From Spongiactinospora rosea (lineage in GTDB: Bacteria > Actinomycetota > Actinomycetes > Streptosporangiales > Streptosporangiaceae): a stretch of DNA of 64,000 nucleotides. The notes under the pieces were generated by a model. It was not told where the DNA came from. It saw only the letters and a list, made by a program, of their open reading frames with translations, and searched no databases. The position numbers were made by a program, and so were the translations under genes. The stretch lies in assembly GCF_003315795.1 (NCBI RefSeq), contig NZ_QMEY01000007.1, forward strand, positions 186,001 to 250,000, read 5' to 3'. This document shows positions 34,544-43,646 of the stretch, piece by piece (within the stretch, counting starts at the first letter, position 1; each line of letters starts with the position of its first letter).

Positions 34544-35767
34544 ATGGCGCAGAAGACCTCCCCCGAGCAGCCGATCCCGGTCAGGACCGTGCTGCAGATG
34601 GTCGCGGGCTGGATCGGCAAACTCGGCACGATCTGGGTCGATGGCGAGATCGCCGAGCTGACCGCGCGCGGCGGCACGGTGTTCATGACGCTGCGCGACC
34701 CGGTCGCGAACGTCTCGGCGCGGGTCACCTGCCCGCGCGGCGTGTACGAGGCGACGGTCCCGCGCCCGGTGGACGGCGCGCGCGTCGTCGTCCACGTCAA
34801 ACCGGACTTCTGGGTCAACCGCGGCTCGTTCGCCTTCACCGCGCTGGAGATCAAACCGGTCGGCGTCGGGGAGATGCTGGCGCGGCTGGAGCGCCTGCGG
34901 CAGTTGCTCGCCGCCGAGGGCCTGTTCGCGACCGACCGCAAGCGGCGGCTGCCCTTCCTGCCGGGCACGGTGGGGCTGATCTGCGGCCGTGACTCGGCCG
35001 CCGAGCGCGACGTGCTGGAGAACTCCCGGCGGCGCTGGCCCGCCGTGCGGTTCAAGGTGGAGGAGGTCGCGGTCCAGGGCCCCTACGCGGTCGGCGAGGT
35101 CACCGAGGCGCTGGCCCGGCTCGACGCCGACCGCGAGGTCGAGGTGATCGTGGTGGCCAGGGGCGGCGGCTCGTTCGAGGACCTGCTGCCCTTCTCCGAC
35201 GAGTCGCTGGTGCGGGCGGTCGCGTCCTGCCGTACTCCGGTGGTCAGCGCGATCGGCCACGAACAGGACAGCCCGCTGCTGGACCTGGCCGCCGACGTAC
35301 GGGCGTCCACGCCGACCGACGCCGCCAAGAAGGTCGTCCCCGACGTGGGCGAACAGCTCACCCTGGTACGCCAGCTCCGCGACCGTGGCCGCCGCATGGT
35401 CAAGGGCTGGCTGGACCGGGAGCTGGCCTGGCTGTCCTCGGTACGCTCGCGTCCGTCGCTGGCCGATCCGGTACGCGAGATCGAGCGCCGGGCCGAGCAG
35501 GTGGACCAGTTCAGGGACCGGGTCCGCCGCAGCCTGGGCGGCTCGCTGGATCGCGCGGAAGACTCCCTGGGACACCTGCGCGCCCGCCTGGTGGCCCTCT
35601 CCCCCGCGGCCACGCTGGAACGCGGCTACGCCATCGTGCAGCGCCCCGAGGGCGAGGTCGTACGACGGGCCGCGGACGTCTCGGTGGGCGACGCGCTGAC
35701 CATCAGGTTCACCGACGCCCGGGTGACCGCCCGCGCGGACGGCCATGGGCCCGATGAGGAGCCCTAG
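34544..35767 (+). CDS. xseA: Exodeoxyribonuclease VII large subunit
   Basis: A 407-residue XseA. The N-terminal OB fold (about 15-110) precedes the catalytic core with GLICGRDSAAERD, VVARGGGSFEDLLPFSDE and VVSAIGHEQDSPLLDLAAD, and the C-terminal coiled coil carries LERGYAIVQRPEG. With XseB it degrades single-stranded DNA to acid-soluble oligonucleotides. It begins 24 bases after the previous gene. A TAGGTT -10-like motif 7 bases before the ATG suggests a leaderless transcript. Confidence 0.97.
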   Translation: MAQKTSPEQPIPVRTVLQMVAGWIGKLGTIWVDGEIAELTARGGTVFMTLRDPVANVSARVTCPRGVYEATVPRPVDGARVVVHVKPDFWVNRGSFAFTALEIKPVGVGEMLARLERLRQLLAAEGLFATDRKRRLPFLPGTVGLICGRDSAAERDVLENSRRRWPAVRFKVEEVAVQGPYAVGEVTEALARLDADREVEVIVVARGGGSFEDLLPFSDESLVRAVASCRTPVVSAIGHEQDSPLLDLAADVRASTPTDAAKKVVPDVGEQLTLVRQLRDRGRRMVKGWLDRELAWLSSVRSRPSLADPVREIERRAEQVDQFRDRVRRSLGGSLDRAEDSLGHLRARLVALSPAATLERGYAIVQRPEGEVVRRAADVSVGDALTIRFTDARVTARADGHGPDEEP

Positions 35768-35776
35768 GGTAGGCAC

Positions 35777-36004
35777 GTGGCAGAAGAGAACGCACCCTCG
35801 TACGAGAAGGCCCGCGAGGAGCTGACCGAGGTGGTCCGCCGCCTTGAGGCGGGCGGGCTGACCCTTGAGCAGTCGATCGAGCTGTGGGAGCGCGGCGAGA
35901 AGCTGGCCGCTCTGTGCGAGGAGTGGCTGCAGGGGGCCCGGGTGAAGCTCGCCGCCGCGATGGCCCAGCGCAGGCAGCCCGACGCCGACGACTCGCCCTT
36001 CTGA
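35777..36004 (+). CDS. xseB: Exodeoxyribonuclease VII small subunit
   Basis: A 75-residue helical protein of normal XseB length with YEKAREELTEVVRRLEAGGLTLEQSIELWERG, the family signature. It starts with GTG 9 bases after the xseA stop. A TAGGGT motif 6 bases upstream of the GTG looks like a -10 box of a leaderless promoter, so it may have its own start as well as read-through from xseA. Confidence 0.96.
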   Translation: MAEENAPSYEKAREELTEVVRRLEAGGLTLEQSIELWERGEKLAALCEEWLQGARVKLAAAMAQRRQPDADDSPF

Positions 36005-36022
36005 CGGTCTTACGCGGCGGTC

Positions 36023-36616
36023 TTACGCGGCGGGCTGGGGCTTGAGGCTGGCGGCCAGTGTGGTGAGTTCGGGCCAGTCGGCGGTGCCGGTCACCACGAT
36101 GGTCGCCTCCGGCAGCACCCGCACCAGCGAACGCTGCTTCTTGTCCGGCCGGAAGCGGCGCTCCCAGGTGGCCTCGCCGATCCGCTGGGTGCCCTCCGAC
36201 TTGGCGATCCCCGCCATCCGGTCGGCGAACTCCGCGAGCGGCTTCTCGTCGCTCTGCGCCAGCATCGCGTGCGCGCGCGCGGCGGTGGCGAAGCCCAGCC
36301 GCCAGGTCACCGTGCCCTTGTTCGGGACCATGCGCGAACTGGTGGGGATCCACCCCTTCGGCGCGGCGGCGGGGGCCCACACCTGGTAGGACGCGGTACG
36401 CCGGGCGTTGGACAGGTCGATCCTGTAGTCGACCTGGGGAATGTGCTCCGACCGCCCGGTCGGCGTGATCAGCAGGAAGATGCCGACCATCCCCAAACAC
36501 ACGATGACGGCGAAGGCGTATCCGTAGAATCCCTGGGCGAAGCGCTGCACAGTTGGCGAGATTACCCGCTGCGGGGCCCGGTCTCGTTCCCGACCGGCCC
36601 GCGCATGAGGTGTCAT
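36023..36616 (-). CDS. DUF4245 single-pass membrane protein
   Basis: A 197-residue protein with one membrane helix (about residues 32-50) after a basic N-terminus and a soluble domain (about 70-195) with RTASYQVWAPAAAPKGWIPT and a late TIVVTGTADWPELTTLA. It matches the actinobacterial DUF4245 family, which commonly sits beside glpX. Its start overlaps the TetR stop by ATGA, so the two genes are coupled. Its function is unknown; the soluble domain probably faces outside. Confidence 0.8.
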   Translation of the reverse strand: MTPHARAGRERDRAPQRVISPTVQRFAQGFYGYAFAVIVCLGMVGIFLLITPTGRSEHIPQVDYRIDLSNARRTASYQVWAPAAAPKGWIPTSSRMVPNKGTVTWRLGFATAARAHAMLAQSDEKPLAEFADRMAGIAKSEGTQRIGEATWERRFRPDKKQRSLVRVLPEATIVVTGTADWPELTTLAASLKPQPAA

Positions 36617-37218
36617 GGCCGGGGGATGGCCTCCACGATGGCCAGGACCTCGTCCGACAGGCGGCGCGAGGCGTCCTCGTCGTCGGACAGCGAGACCTCC
36701 GACACGGCCACCGCCAGCGCACCGGTGAGCACGACGACCAACGCCCGCTCGTACGGCTCGAACAGCGCCGCGTTGCGCTCGGTCCACTTGCGCAGCCGGT
36801 CCCGCATGATCATGTCGAAGCCGGGCGGTCCGTCGCCGCGCAGGAACAGCGCCGACAGCTCCCGCTCGGCTAAGCACCCGGCCAGGTAGGCGCTCGCCCC
36901 GGCGGTGAACAGCCGCATCGGGTCGTCCACGCCCTCGGCCCGCGCGCTCTGGACGGCCTGTCTGGTCCGCTGGGTCTGCCGGGCCTGGAACTCCTCGAAC
37001 AGCGTGAGGTACAGGTCGGCCTTGCCGGAGAAATGGTGGTAGAGGCTGCCGACGCTCGCGCCCGCCCGCGCGACGACCTCGGTGACCGCGGCCTCGGCGA
37101 AGCCGCTGGCGATGAACAGTTCTCTGGCGGCTTCTAGTATCGCGCCGCGCGTCGCCGCGCCCCTTTCCGAGGTGCGTACCGTCACGCCGGTCACCGGCCG
37201 TTCGTCGTCGTCGCTCAT
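36613..37218 (-). CDS. TetR family transcriptional regulator
   Basis: A 201-residue TetR protein. The ATG at 37218 gives the family's usual N-terminus; a more distant in-frame start at 37260 adds 14 residues. The helix-turn-helix contains ITEVVARAGASVGSLYHHF-like sequence and ends SGKADLYLTLF. It lies divergent from glpX with 95 bases between, and is coupled to the DUF4245 gene. Targets are unknown; glpX control is possible but unproven. Confidence 0.85.
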   Translation of the reverse strand: MSDDDERPVTGVTVRTSERGAATRGAILEAARELFIASGFAEAAVTEVVARAGASVGSLYHHFSGKADLYLTLFEEFQARQTQRTRQAVQSARAEGVDDPMRLFTAGASAYLAGCLAERELSALFLRGDGPPGFDMIMRDRLRKWTERNAALFEPYERALVVVLTGALAVAVSEVSLSDDEDASRRLSDEVLAIVEAIPRP

Positions 37219-37313
37219 GGTGGCGCCATTATCCTCCGCCGGGCGGCGGAAGGCAGCCAACTACGATCGAGGCAGTTGCCGGGAATGGTGCTAACACAGG
37301 AGGGTTCGCCGGA

Positions 37314-38357
37314 ATGTCCGAACAAACACCTCAACCGCCCGTACCATCCGCACTCGCCACGGGCGAGCACGCGCCCGACCGCAACCTCGCCTTGGAACTG
37401 GTCCGCGTCACCGAGGCGGCCGCCATGGCGGCGGCCCGCTGGGTGGGGCGCGGGGACAAGAACGGCGCGGACGGCGCCGCGGTCAACGCGATGCGCCAGC
37501 TCATCAACACCGTGTCGATGGACGGTGTCGTGGTGATCGGTGAGGGCGAGAAGGACAACGCGCCCATGCTGTTCAACGGCGAGCGGGTGGGCGTCGGCAG
37601 TGGCCCGGAGTGCGACGTGGCCGTGGACCCGATCGACGGCACCCGGCTGACCGCGCTGGGCATGCCGAACGCGATCTCGGTGATCGCGGTCAGCGAACGC
37701 GGGTCGATGTACGACCCTTCGGCGGTCTTCTACATGGAAAAGCTGGTCACGGGGCCGGAGGCGGCGTCCGTGGTGGACATCAACGCGCCGGTGGCCGACA
37801 ACATCGCCGCCGTGGCGCGGGCGAAGGGCGCCAGCGCGTCCGACGTCACGGTGGTCATCCTGGACCGTCCGCGGCACGAGCGGATCGTCAAGGAGATCAG
37901 GGAGACCGGGGCGCGGATCAAGTTCATCACCGACGGCGACGTGGCCGGGGCCATCATGGCGGCCCGCCCGGGCACCGGCATCGACCTGATGCTGGGCATC
38001 GGCGGCACTCCAGAGGGCATCATCGCGGCCTGCGCGCTCAAGTGCCTGGGCGGGGTGATCCAGGGCAAGCTGTGGCCCAAGGACGACGCCGAACGCCGCC
38101 GGGCCCTGGACGCCGGCCACGACCTCGACGCCGTGCTCACCACCGATGACCTGGTGCGTTCCGACGACGTGTTCTTCGCCGCCTCGGGGATCACCGAGGG
38201 GGAGCTGATGGGCGGGGTCCGCTACCAGGGCGGCGCGGCGGTCACCCATTCGCTGGTGATGCGCGGCCGTTCGGGCACGGTACGCAAGATCGAGAGCGAG
38301 CACCGGCTGTGGAAGCTGCGCGCCTACAGCGCGATCAACTTCGACACGGCGGGCTGA
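37314..38357 (+). CDS. glpX: Class II fructose-1,6-bisphosphatase GlpX
   Basis: A 347-residue gluconeogenic phosphatase (fructose 1,6-bisphosphate to fructose 6-phosphate). The metal-binding signature VAVDPIDGTRLTALGMPNA is present, along with VVIGEGEKDNAPML, RPRHERIVKEIRETGARI and GIGGTPEGIIAACAL. The ATG at 37314 has AGGAGGG upstream. Actinobacteria typically rely on this enzyme rather than class I FBPase. The DUF4245 and fumarase genes in the wider neighbourhood recall the mycobacterial glpX region, though fum is about 20 kb away here. Confidence 0.97.
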   Translation: MSEQTPQPPVPSALATGEHAPDRNLALELVRVTEAAAMAAARWVGRGDKNGADGAAVNAMRQLINTVSMDGVVVIGEGEKDNAPMLFNGERVGVGSGPECDVAVDPIDGTRLTALGMPNAISVIAVSERGSMYDPSAVFYMEKLVTGPEAASVVDINAPVADNIAAVARAKGASASDVTVVILDRPRHERIVKEIRETGARIKFITDGDVAGAIMAARPGTGIDLMLGIGGTPEGIIAACALKCLGGVIQGKLWPKDDAERRRALDAGHDLDAVLTTDDLVRSDDVFFAASGITEGELMGGVRYQGGAAVTHSLVMRGRSGTVRKIESEHRLWKLRAYSAINFDTAG

Positions 38358-38392
38358 GGCCCTTTCGTACTGGTTCTACTGGCCCGTACTGG

Positions 38393-39070
38393 TCACCAGC
38401 GTCCGCGGCGGCGGCGCGGGGGCTCCTTGACCTTGACCTCGCCCAGGAAGTTCTGGGTGCGGACCTCGATGACGGGGGCGTCGGGGGCGGCCGGGTTCTT
38501 GGTCAAGGTGACCGTCTTGTCCTTGGTCACCCGGATCACCTCGACCCCCTCGGGGACGTGGATCTCCAGCCCGCCGAACACCAGCGTGGCGTTGATGACC
38601 ACCCGGCGGCTCTGCATGATCGCGTCGCGAAGGTCGAGCTTGGTGGTGCCGAACATCGCCGTCACCGGTAGCTCGGCGGGCACCACCCAGCGGCCCTCGC
38701 GGTTCTCCTTCTTGAAGATCGCCGCCACCTGCCCGCCGTCCAGCTTCAGCGGTTGCTGGTCGGCGGGCAGCAGGTCGGCCGTGATGCCCGCGAGGTCGCC
38801 CAGCGTGCGGGCCTTGTAGACGACGTCGAGCCGTTCCTCGAACTCGGCCATGCCGAGCCGTCCGTCGCTCAGCGCCTCGCGCAGGACCTCGGCGATGCGC
38901 TCGCGGTCGGCGTCGGAGGCGCGCATCTCGTGCGGGGCGGGCGTCCGGGTGGAGCCGCCCGGCGCGCCGGACGCGCCTTCGCGCGCACGTCGTACGGCGT
39001 GCCACTCCTCGGCCAGCCGCTCTCCGACCTCGGACAGGCGAGGGAGCCATGCCCCCGGACGTTGTTCCAT
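38393..39070 (-). CDS. DUF1707 protein with LiaF-like C-terminal domain
   Basis: A 225-residue protein. The ATG at 39070 is preferred because upstream in-frame sequence looks non-coding. Residues about 48-100 are DUF1707 (MRASDADRERIAEVLREALSDGRLGMAEFEERL). Residues about 125-215 are a beta-helical cell-wall-active-antibiotic-response domain (LDLRDAIMQSRRVVINATLVFGGLEIHVPEG) as in LiaF. Such proteins may sense envelope stress and act at the membrane, although no transmembrane helix is visible. Convergent with glpX. Confidence 0.85.
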   Translation of the reverse strand: MEQRPGAWLPRLSEVGERLAEEWHAVRRAREGASGAPGGSTRTPAPHEMRASDADRERIAEVLREALSDGRLGMAEFEERLDVVYKARTLGDLAGITADLLPADQQPLKLDGGQVAAIFKKENREGRWVVPAELPVTAMFGTTKLDLRDAIMQSRRVVINATLVFGGLEIHVPEGVEVIRVTKDKTVTLTKNPAAPDAPVIEVRTQNFLGEVKVKEPPRRRRGRW

Positions 39071-39258
39071 GCTTCGACAATAAGCCCCGCACGCCTCGGT
39101 AGGGCCGTAGCAGACTCCTCGGGCTCCGCTGACCATCTGTTGGGGTGCTAGATCACCGTAACGGAAAGTTATGTCACGAAATTTCGTAAAAGCTGGCGTA
39201 CCAGGTCGCTGAAAGATCGTGTTCTCCACCGACTGCCGCCCGACTGCCGAAAAAGCGT

Positions 39259-39289
39259 TTGAAAAAATGTCGGTGAAAACCCCTAGAGT
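39259..39289 (+). promoter_or_regulatory. Candidate leaderless promoter of the ABC exporter genes
   Basis: TTGAAA (39259-39264), a 19-base spacer and TAGAGT (39284-39289) end 7 bases before the ATG at 39297. Transcription would start at or next to the ATG. Inferred from sequence only. Confidence 0.5.
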
Positions 39290-39296
39290 TGGCTTC

Positions 39297-40250
39297 ATGG
39301 GCACCCTCCGCGCACCGCTCGCGCCCGATCCACCGACCGATTCCGCTCCGGCCATCCGCATCGTCGGCGCGGTCAAGCGCTATGGCGACGTGACCGCCGT
39401 CGACCACCTCGATCTCGACGTCCCCACCGGCATCTGTCTCGGTCTGCTCGGCCCTAACGGCGCGGGCAAATCCACCACGATGCGCCTGCTCACCGCCCAG
39501 TCCAGGGCCGACGAGGGCGAGATCACCGTGCTCGGGCTGAGCCTGCCGAAGATGTCCAAGCAGGCCCGCGCGCTGATGGGCGTGGTCCCGCAGATGGACA
39601 ACCTCGACGAGGAGCTGACCGTCCGCGAAAACCTGGAGGTGTTCGCCCACCTCTACCGGGTGCCCAAGGCCGAGCGCCGGGCCGCCGTGCGGCGCGCGGT
39701 CGCGCTGGCCCAGCTCACCGACCGGCTCGACACCAAGACGGTCAAGCTCTCCGGCGGCATGCGCCGCCGCCTGCTGATCGCCCGCGGCCTGGTCCACACG
39801 CCGCGCCTGGTCCTGCTCGACGAGCCCACCGTCGGGCTCGACCCGCAGGTGCGCCAGGAGCTGTGGGCACTGGTGGCCCGGCTGCGCGACGAGGGCGTGA
39901 CCACGCTGATGTCCACCCACTACATCGAGGAGGCCGAGCGGCTGGCCGACGAGTGCGCGCTGATGTCGCACGGCCGGGTGGTGGCCAGGGGCACCCCCGA
40001 AAAGCTGATCGCCGAGCACGCCGGGGCCGAGGTCCACGAGCACTACGGCCCGCCGGAGCGGCTGGCCGGGCTTGAGGAGATCGCCCACGAGGCGGGCTTC
40101 CCGACCCGGCGTACCGGGCCTTCGGTGTCGGTCCTCCAGGCCGAGCGGCTGCCCGCGGCCGTCTCCGACCGGCTGGGCGCGCCCAGCATCAAACGTCCGG
40201 CCAACCTCGAAGACGTCTTCGTGGTCCTCACCGGGGAGTCCGTCGAATGA
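39297..40250 (+). CDS. ABC transporter ATP-binding protein (drug-export type)
   Basis: A 317-residue ATPase with Walker A GPNGAGKST, signature LSGGMRRRL, Walker B LVLLDEPTVGLDPQ and the C-terminal domain typical of DrrA/DUF4162-like exporters (VSVLQAERLPAAV). The ATG at 39297 fits a leaderless promoter; upstream in-frame ATGs exist at 39219 and 39267. It pairs with the overlapping permease gene and powers export of an unknown substrate. Confidence 0.92.
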   Translation: MGTLRAPLAPDPPTDSAPAIRIVGAVKRYGDVTAVDHLDLDVPTGICLGLLGPNGAGKSTTMRLLTAQSRADEGEITVLGLSLPKMSKQARALMGVVPQMDNLDEELTVRENLEVFAHLYRVPKAERRAAVRRAVALAQLTDRLDTKTVKLSGGMRRRLLIARGLVHTPRLVLLDEPTVGLDPQVRQELWALVARLRDEGVTTLMSTHYIEEAERLADECALMSHGRVVARGTPEKLIAEHAGAEVHEHYGPPERLAGLEEIAHEAGFPTRRTGPSVSVLQAERLPAAVSDRLGAPSIKRPANLEDVFVVLTGESVE

Positions 40251-41044
40251 GCACGACCCCATCCGCCCGTGGTCGCCTTGGCCTGTTCGAGTGGGCCCCG
40301 GTCCGCGCGGTGTGGCGCAGGGAGCTGGCCCTCTACCGGCGCTACTGGCCGTCCACGTCGTTCGCCGCGATGGTCGAGCCGACGATCTACCTGCTGGCGT
40401 TCGGCTACGGCTTCGGCTCCATCATCGGCACCATGTACGGCTACGCCTACCGCGACTTCGTCGCCACCGGCGTGGTCTCCACCGCCGTGCTGTTCATCGG
40501 CGCGTTCGGCGGCATGTTCAACACCTTCATCCGGCGCAGCTACCAGCACACCTACGACGCGATGCTGGCCGCCCCGGTAGACGTCCACGAGCTGGTCACG
40601 GCCGAGGCGTCCTGGCTGGCCGCCAAGGCCGGGGTCTACGGCTGCGCGCCCATGCTGGTCGGCATGGCCTTCGGCCTCGACCCGAGCTGGGGGATGCTGC
40701 TGGTGCCGCTGATCGGCTTCCTGACCGGGCTGGCGTTCGCGCTGTTCGGCATGTGGGTCTCGGCGATCGTGCCGTCGATCAACACCTTCGACTACATCAT
40801 CACCGGCGCGCTGACCCCGATGTTCCTGGTCGCGGGCACGTTCTTCCCGATCGCCCAGCTCCCGGGGTGGGCGGCCACGCTGGCGCAGTTCAATCCGCTC
40901 TACCACTGCGTCGAGCTGGTCCGGGGCGCGGTCTTCGGCAGGCTCGGCCTCGACTCACTACTCCACGTCGGCGTCCTGGCCGCCTTCGCCGCCGCGATGT
41001 GGTGCCTGGCGCTGTGGAAGATGCGCGCCCGGCTCATCGATTGA
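40247..41044 (+). CDS. ABC-2 type transporter permease (DrrB-like)
   Basis: A 265-residue membrane protein with six hydrophobic helices and the ABC-2 signature region near GTFFPIAQLPGWA. The ATG overlaps the stop of the ATP-binding gene (ATGA), so the pair is translationally coupled. Together they form a half-size exporter; substrate is unknown. The gene is followed by 167 bases before the kinase gene. Confidence 0.9.
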   Translation: MSTTPSARGRLGLFEWAPVRAVWRRELALYRRYWPSTSFAAMVEPTIYLLAFGYGFGSIIGTMYGYAYRDFVATGVVSTAVLFIGAFGGMFNTFIRRSYQHTYDAMLAAPVDVHELVTAEASWLAAKAGVYGCAPMLVGMAFGLDPSWGMLLVPLIGFLTGLAFALFGMWVSAIVPSINTFDYIITGALTPMFLVAGTFFPIAQLPGWAATLAQFNPLYHCVELVRGAVFGRLGLDSLLHVGVLAAFAAAMWCLALWKMRARLID

Positions 41045-41211
41045 GCAATTAAACGAAATTCCGGCCTGTAAGCGAAATGACGGAAAGTTCCGCAGCCGGA
41101 ACAAGTTAATATCCGACATCGTGAAATATGGTGCCGTCTTCGTGCCGGATCCCCGCGCGGGTCTACGCTGAGCACGGGCCACCACGACCGCCGACCACAC
41201 GGAGTGACGCC

Positions 41212-43638
41212 GTGAGCGACCACCGCGCGCCCGAGTTCCCGGAGATCGGCGAATACCGGATCTCGGCTCGGCTGGGAGAGGGCGGTCAGGGCACGGTCTA
41301 CCTGGGCGAGTCCGCCGCCGGGGGCCAGGTGGCGATCAAGGTCCTCAATTCCTGGCTCGCGGGCGACGACGAGACCCGGCGGCGGTTCCGGCGCGAGGCG
41401 GAGGTCGCGGCGAGCGTCGCGACCTTCTGCACCGCCAAGGTCATCGGCACCGGCCTGGTCGGCGGCCGGCCGTACATCGTGAGCGAATACGTCCCGGGGC
41501 CGTCGCTGGAGCGGTTCGTCAAGACCGAGGGCCCGCGCACCGGCAGCGGCCTCGAACGCCTGGCGGTGGCCACCCTCACCGCGCTCGCGTCGATCCACGC
41601 GGCCGGGGTGCTGCACCGCGACTTCAAGCCGGGCAACGTAATCCTCGGCCCCGAGGGTCCGGTGGTCATCGACTTCGGCATCGCCCGCGCCTCCGGCCAC
41701 ACCACCAGCACCAGGGGCCTGATGGGCACGCCGTCGTTCATGTCCCCCGAACAACTGACCGGCTCCCCCGTCTCCCCGGCCTCCGACCTGTTCTCCTGGG
41801 CGGGCACCATGGTCTACGCGGCCACGGGGCGCCCCGCCTTCCCGGGGGCGGGCGTGCCCGCCGTACTGCACGCCATCGCGTACGACGAGGCCCACCTCAC
41901 CGGCGTCCCCGACCGCCTGCTCCCCCTGGTCGCCGCCTGCCTGGCCAAAGACCCCGCGGCCCGCCCCACCGCCACCCAACTCCTCCAATCCCTGACCAGC
42001 CACGACAACCCCGCCCTCCCCCTCCCACCGCCCCCGGGCGATTCCGGGCCCGCGGAGCCATGGAGCACCCCCGGCGCTCCCGCCGGACCGTGGAATCCGG
42101 CGGCTTCAGCGCCCGAAATCTCGTCGATCCCCAACTCACCAGCGGCCACCCCCGCCCCATGGGCCCCGGCGAACCGGGACACCCCGGGGAGATCGGCGGA
42201 GTCACGCCTCTCCGGATCACAGCCCTCGGCAACTCCGGCCGCTCCAATGAGCCCCGCGTCTCCGGAGTCCTCAGTCCCGGCCATCTCCCACGCGGCAAGC
42301 GCCCCCGCCCTGGCGGCGGCCTCCGGTCCCCAGCCCCCCGCAGCCCCCCACACGCCGCCGACCTCGGCAGAACCACCGGCCTCACGCCCATGGAATCCAG
42401 CAAGCCCATCGACTTCGGCACCAGAGGCCCCACCGGGCCCCAACACACCAAACCTCTCGGACCCATGGACCCCGGCGACTCCAGAGTCCGAAGTCCCACT
42501 GCCCCCCACCTCTGATCCACGGAGCCCGGCAAGTCCGGCGAATTCAAGGCCAGGGGTCTCGGCGGGTCCCGACACACCAGCCCCCTCGGGGCTGTGGGCT
42601 TCGGCAGCTCCGGGAATCTCGGCAGTGCCCGGTACGCCTGGGCCTCCTCACGAGGCGGCGTCCTCGGGGCCGTGGGCCTCGGGGACTCCAGGGATCTCGG
42701 GGCCGTCGGATCCGGCCGTCGCATGGACGTCGGCGGGGTCGGCGGCCCCAGGAGCCGGGGGCTCGGTTCCGGGCTCGGCGGCTGTGGCGGAACCGGGCGG
42801 CGGTACGCTCGTCGCGCCCGGCGGGGCGGGGCCGACACCCGGGGCGCTGGACGGCGTGCCCACCGGGCTGCCGGGCGGGGCGGCGGACACCCCGCCCCGA
42901 GGTCACTCCCGTACGCTGAAGATCGCGATCGTGGCCGTGGCGGCGGTACTGCTCGTCGCGGCGGGCGTGCTCATCGCGCCGTCGCTGCTCGGCGTCCGGG
43001 CCCAGGCCGTCCGCCTCGAACCGGACGCGACCCTCGACCTCACCGCACTCTCCCAGGTCGATCTCGACGACGCCTTCACCGCCGACACCACCGCCCGGTA
43101 CACCGCGCACCAGCCGTACCCCAAAGAGGTCCGCCCGCAGATAAACGTCGGCGCGGGCCGGTTCAGCGGAAGCAGCACCCAGCCGTACTTCAGCCTGCTG
43201 GCAGGCCCCGCACGCCTGCCCTCCGACCAGGCCGTCAGCGTGCTGACCATCGGCACGTTCGCGAGCACCGGCCAGCCCGAGGACAGCGTCTTCGTCGGCT
43301 GGGTGAAGGACCACGACGACTACATCACCGCCTGGTACAACAACACCCGCAAGACCACAGGATTCGACCTGCGGGTGGGCGGCGAGTTGCGCTCCGCGCC
43401 CGATCAGATCCCGCTCGGCCTGTCCCCTGGCGACCGCCTCGCCGTCCTGCTGACCCGCGACCGCGTCACGTCCTACGTCGAGCACGCGGGCACCTGGCGA
43501 CGACTCCACACCGCCTTCATCGCCGACCTGTTCGCCACCCCGCAGGCCCGGCAGCAGTACCGCTACGGCTTCGGCCTGCGCGGCACGACCGGCACCCTCA
43601 GCATGACCCAGTTCGAGGGCCGCAGCCTCCCGAAGTGA
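41212..43638 (+). CDS. Membrane-anchored Ser/Thr protein kinase with extracellular domain
   Basis: An 808-residue kinase from a GTG at 41212 (GGAG upstream). The kinase domain (about 10-270) has the G-loop LGEGGQGTVYLG, Lys in VAIKVL, catalytic HRDFKPGN, DFGIAR and GTPSFMSPEQL. Residues about 280-560 are a Pro/Ser/Ala-rich linker. One transmembrane helix (about 568-590, LKIAIVAVAAVLLVAAG) precedes a 215-residue extracellular domain with no recognised family (SQVDLDDAFTADTTARYTAHQ). The layout is that of a PknB-like sensor, but there are no PASTA repeats, so the ligand is unknown. It stands alone between the ABC exporter and the ATPase gene. Confidence 0.9.
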   Translation: MSDHRAPEFPEIGEYRISARLGEGGQGTVYLGESAAGGQVAIKVLNSWLAGDDETRRRFRREAEVAASVATFCTAKVIGTGLVGGRPYIVSEYVPGPSLERFVKTEGPRTGSGLERLAVATLTALASIHAAGVLHRDFKPGNVILGPEGPVVIDFGIARASGHTTSTRGLMGTPSFMSPEQLTGSPVSPASDLFSWAGTMVYAATGRPAFPGAGVPAVLHAIAYDEAHLTGVPDRLLPLVAACLAKDPAARPTATQLLQSLTSHDNPALPLPPPPGDSGPAEPWSTPGAPAGPWNPAASAPEISSIPNSPAATPAPWAPANRDTPGRSAESRLSGSQPSATPAAPMSPASPESSVPAISHAASAPALAAASGPQPPAAPHTPPTSAEPPASRPWNPASPSTSAPEAPPGPNTPNLSDPWTPATPESEVPLPPTSDPRSPASPANSRPGVSAGPDTPAPSGLWASAAPGISAVPGTPGPPHEAASSGPWASGTPGISGPSDPAVAWTSAGSAAPGAGGSVPGSAAVAEPGGGTLVAPGGAGPTPGALDGVPTGLPGGAADTPPRGHSRTLKIAIVAVAAVLLVAAGVLIAPSLLGVRAQAVRLEPDATLDLTALSQVDLDDAFTADTTARYTAHQPYPKEVRPQINVGAGRFSGSSTQPYFSLLAGPARLPSDQAVSVLTIGTFASTGQPEDSVFVGWVKDHDDYITAWYNNTRKTTGFDLRVGGELRSAPDQIPLGLSPGDRLAVLLTRDRVTSYVEHAGTWRRLHTAFIADLFATPQARQQYRYGFGLRGTTGTLSMTQFEGRSLPK

Positions 43639-43646
43639 CGCCCGGT

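Noticed and set aside
36005..36030. Repeated CGGTCTTACGCGG between xseB and DUF4245 genes
   Set aside because: Only two short copies covering the DUF4245 stop codon; probably slippage with no evident role.
38358..39376. 327-residue version of the DUF1707 protein
   Set aside because: The extension crosses the ABC gene promoter region; the ATG at 39070 fits the family length.
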